A stretch of 34,591 bases of DNA, from positions 1 to 34,591 of the forward strand of contig CANRDU010000015.1 of assembly GCA_947629445.1 (NCBI GenBank), read 5' to 3'. The notes under the pieces are model-generated. The model searched no databases. It was not told the DNA's origin and saw nothing but the letters and a program-made list of their open reading frames with translations. A program made the position numbers and the translations under genes. This stretch comes from an uncultured Bacilli bacterium (GTDB taxonomy: Bacteria; Bacillota_I; Bacilli_A; RF39; UBA660). Below are positions 34,489 to 34,591 of this stretch, piece by piece. The number at the start of each line of letters is the position of its first letter. Positions within the stretch are counted from its first letter, which is position 1.

Positions 34489-34517
34489 TTGAAAACCAAA
34501 AGGAAATGTGCTACAAT
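34489..34517 (+). promoter_or_regulatory. Promoter of rpsU
   Basis: TTGAAA (34489-34494), a 17-base spacer and TACAAT (34512-34517), about 30 bases before the rpsU start. Confidence 0.8.
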
Positions 34518-34546
34518 ACAGTTAGTTTGTGAAAGGAGGGGAATGA

Positions 34547-34591
34547 ATGTCAAAGGTAGTAGTTAGAAATGGTAATGTGGAAAGTGCGTTA
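34547..34591 (+). CDS. rpsU: Ribosomal protein S21, partial (5' end)
   Basis: Only 15 residues are present (MSKVVVRNGNVESAL), matching the conserved start of small-subunit protein S21. AAAGGAGGGG precedes ATG. The gene runs off the right edge. Confidence 0.85.
   Translation, partial: MSKVVVRNGNVESAL

Overview
The window comes from a low-GC, endospore-forming member of the Firmicutes/Bacillota. It uses the standard code: TGA is used as a stop and Trp is TGG. Shine-Dalgarno sites are strong, and many Rho-independent terminators start inside the stop codon of the gene before them. Spore genes are clear (GerE, GerM, SpoIIIAH, collagen-like exosporium-type proteins, a Gly/Tyr-rich coat-like protein), and several sit behind sequences that look like sigma-E or sigma-K promoters. 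The exported-protein style (a YCWKIVRTT-type surface protein and InlB B-repeats) suggests an uncultured gut Bacilli/Erysipelotrichia-type lineage. The lineage is an inference; the spore-forming lifestyle is well supported.

Left end (1-2600): a collagen-like minus-strand reading frame has five 27-bp units but no normal start. Next come a small membrane protein, a 30-aa ORF and a 524-aa large serine recombinase. Related palindromes (TACAMAAGTGTA type) lie at both edges, so this looks like a very small integrative or switching element. From 2374 to 4730 lies a uracil salvage unit (uraA-upp) behind a leader with a 33-aa ORF and a terminator/attenuator. Two envelope proteins follow: a zinc-ribbon membrane protein and an SH3b protein.

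Minus-strand block (6520-12613, transcribed right to left): spoIIIAH, gerE, gerM, tRNA-Arg(UCU), a very large and divergent secA (1211 aa) and a short collagen-like gene. Housekeeping plus-strand block (12698-24150): eno with a coupled 58-aa membrane protein, ftsK/spoIIIE with an extra free-standing gamma-domain gene, a large anchored surface protein, a SPOR-like protein-radC-mreC-mreD operon, recA with an SOS box, and rny. After this come a DUF3592-type protein, a PLC/D-like hydrolase, the coat-like gene, a degenerate deacetylase-like protein, a U32 peptidase and a four-repeat InlB-type surface protein.

Right end (31443-34428): a compact bacteriocin locus. It encodes a C39-peptidase ABC exporter with an intact catalytic triad, a miniature membrane-fusion-like accessory protein, two double-glycine-leader peptides that each carry one C-terminal Cys, and a 51-aa hydrophobic protein that could give immunity. 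Genes overlap or nearly touch and end at one strong terminator. The exporter frame has ACG exactly where an ATG is expected after a near-perfect Shine-Dalgarno. The last bases are the promoter and start of rpsU. The bacteriocin locus is the best candidate here for an undescribed system.
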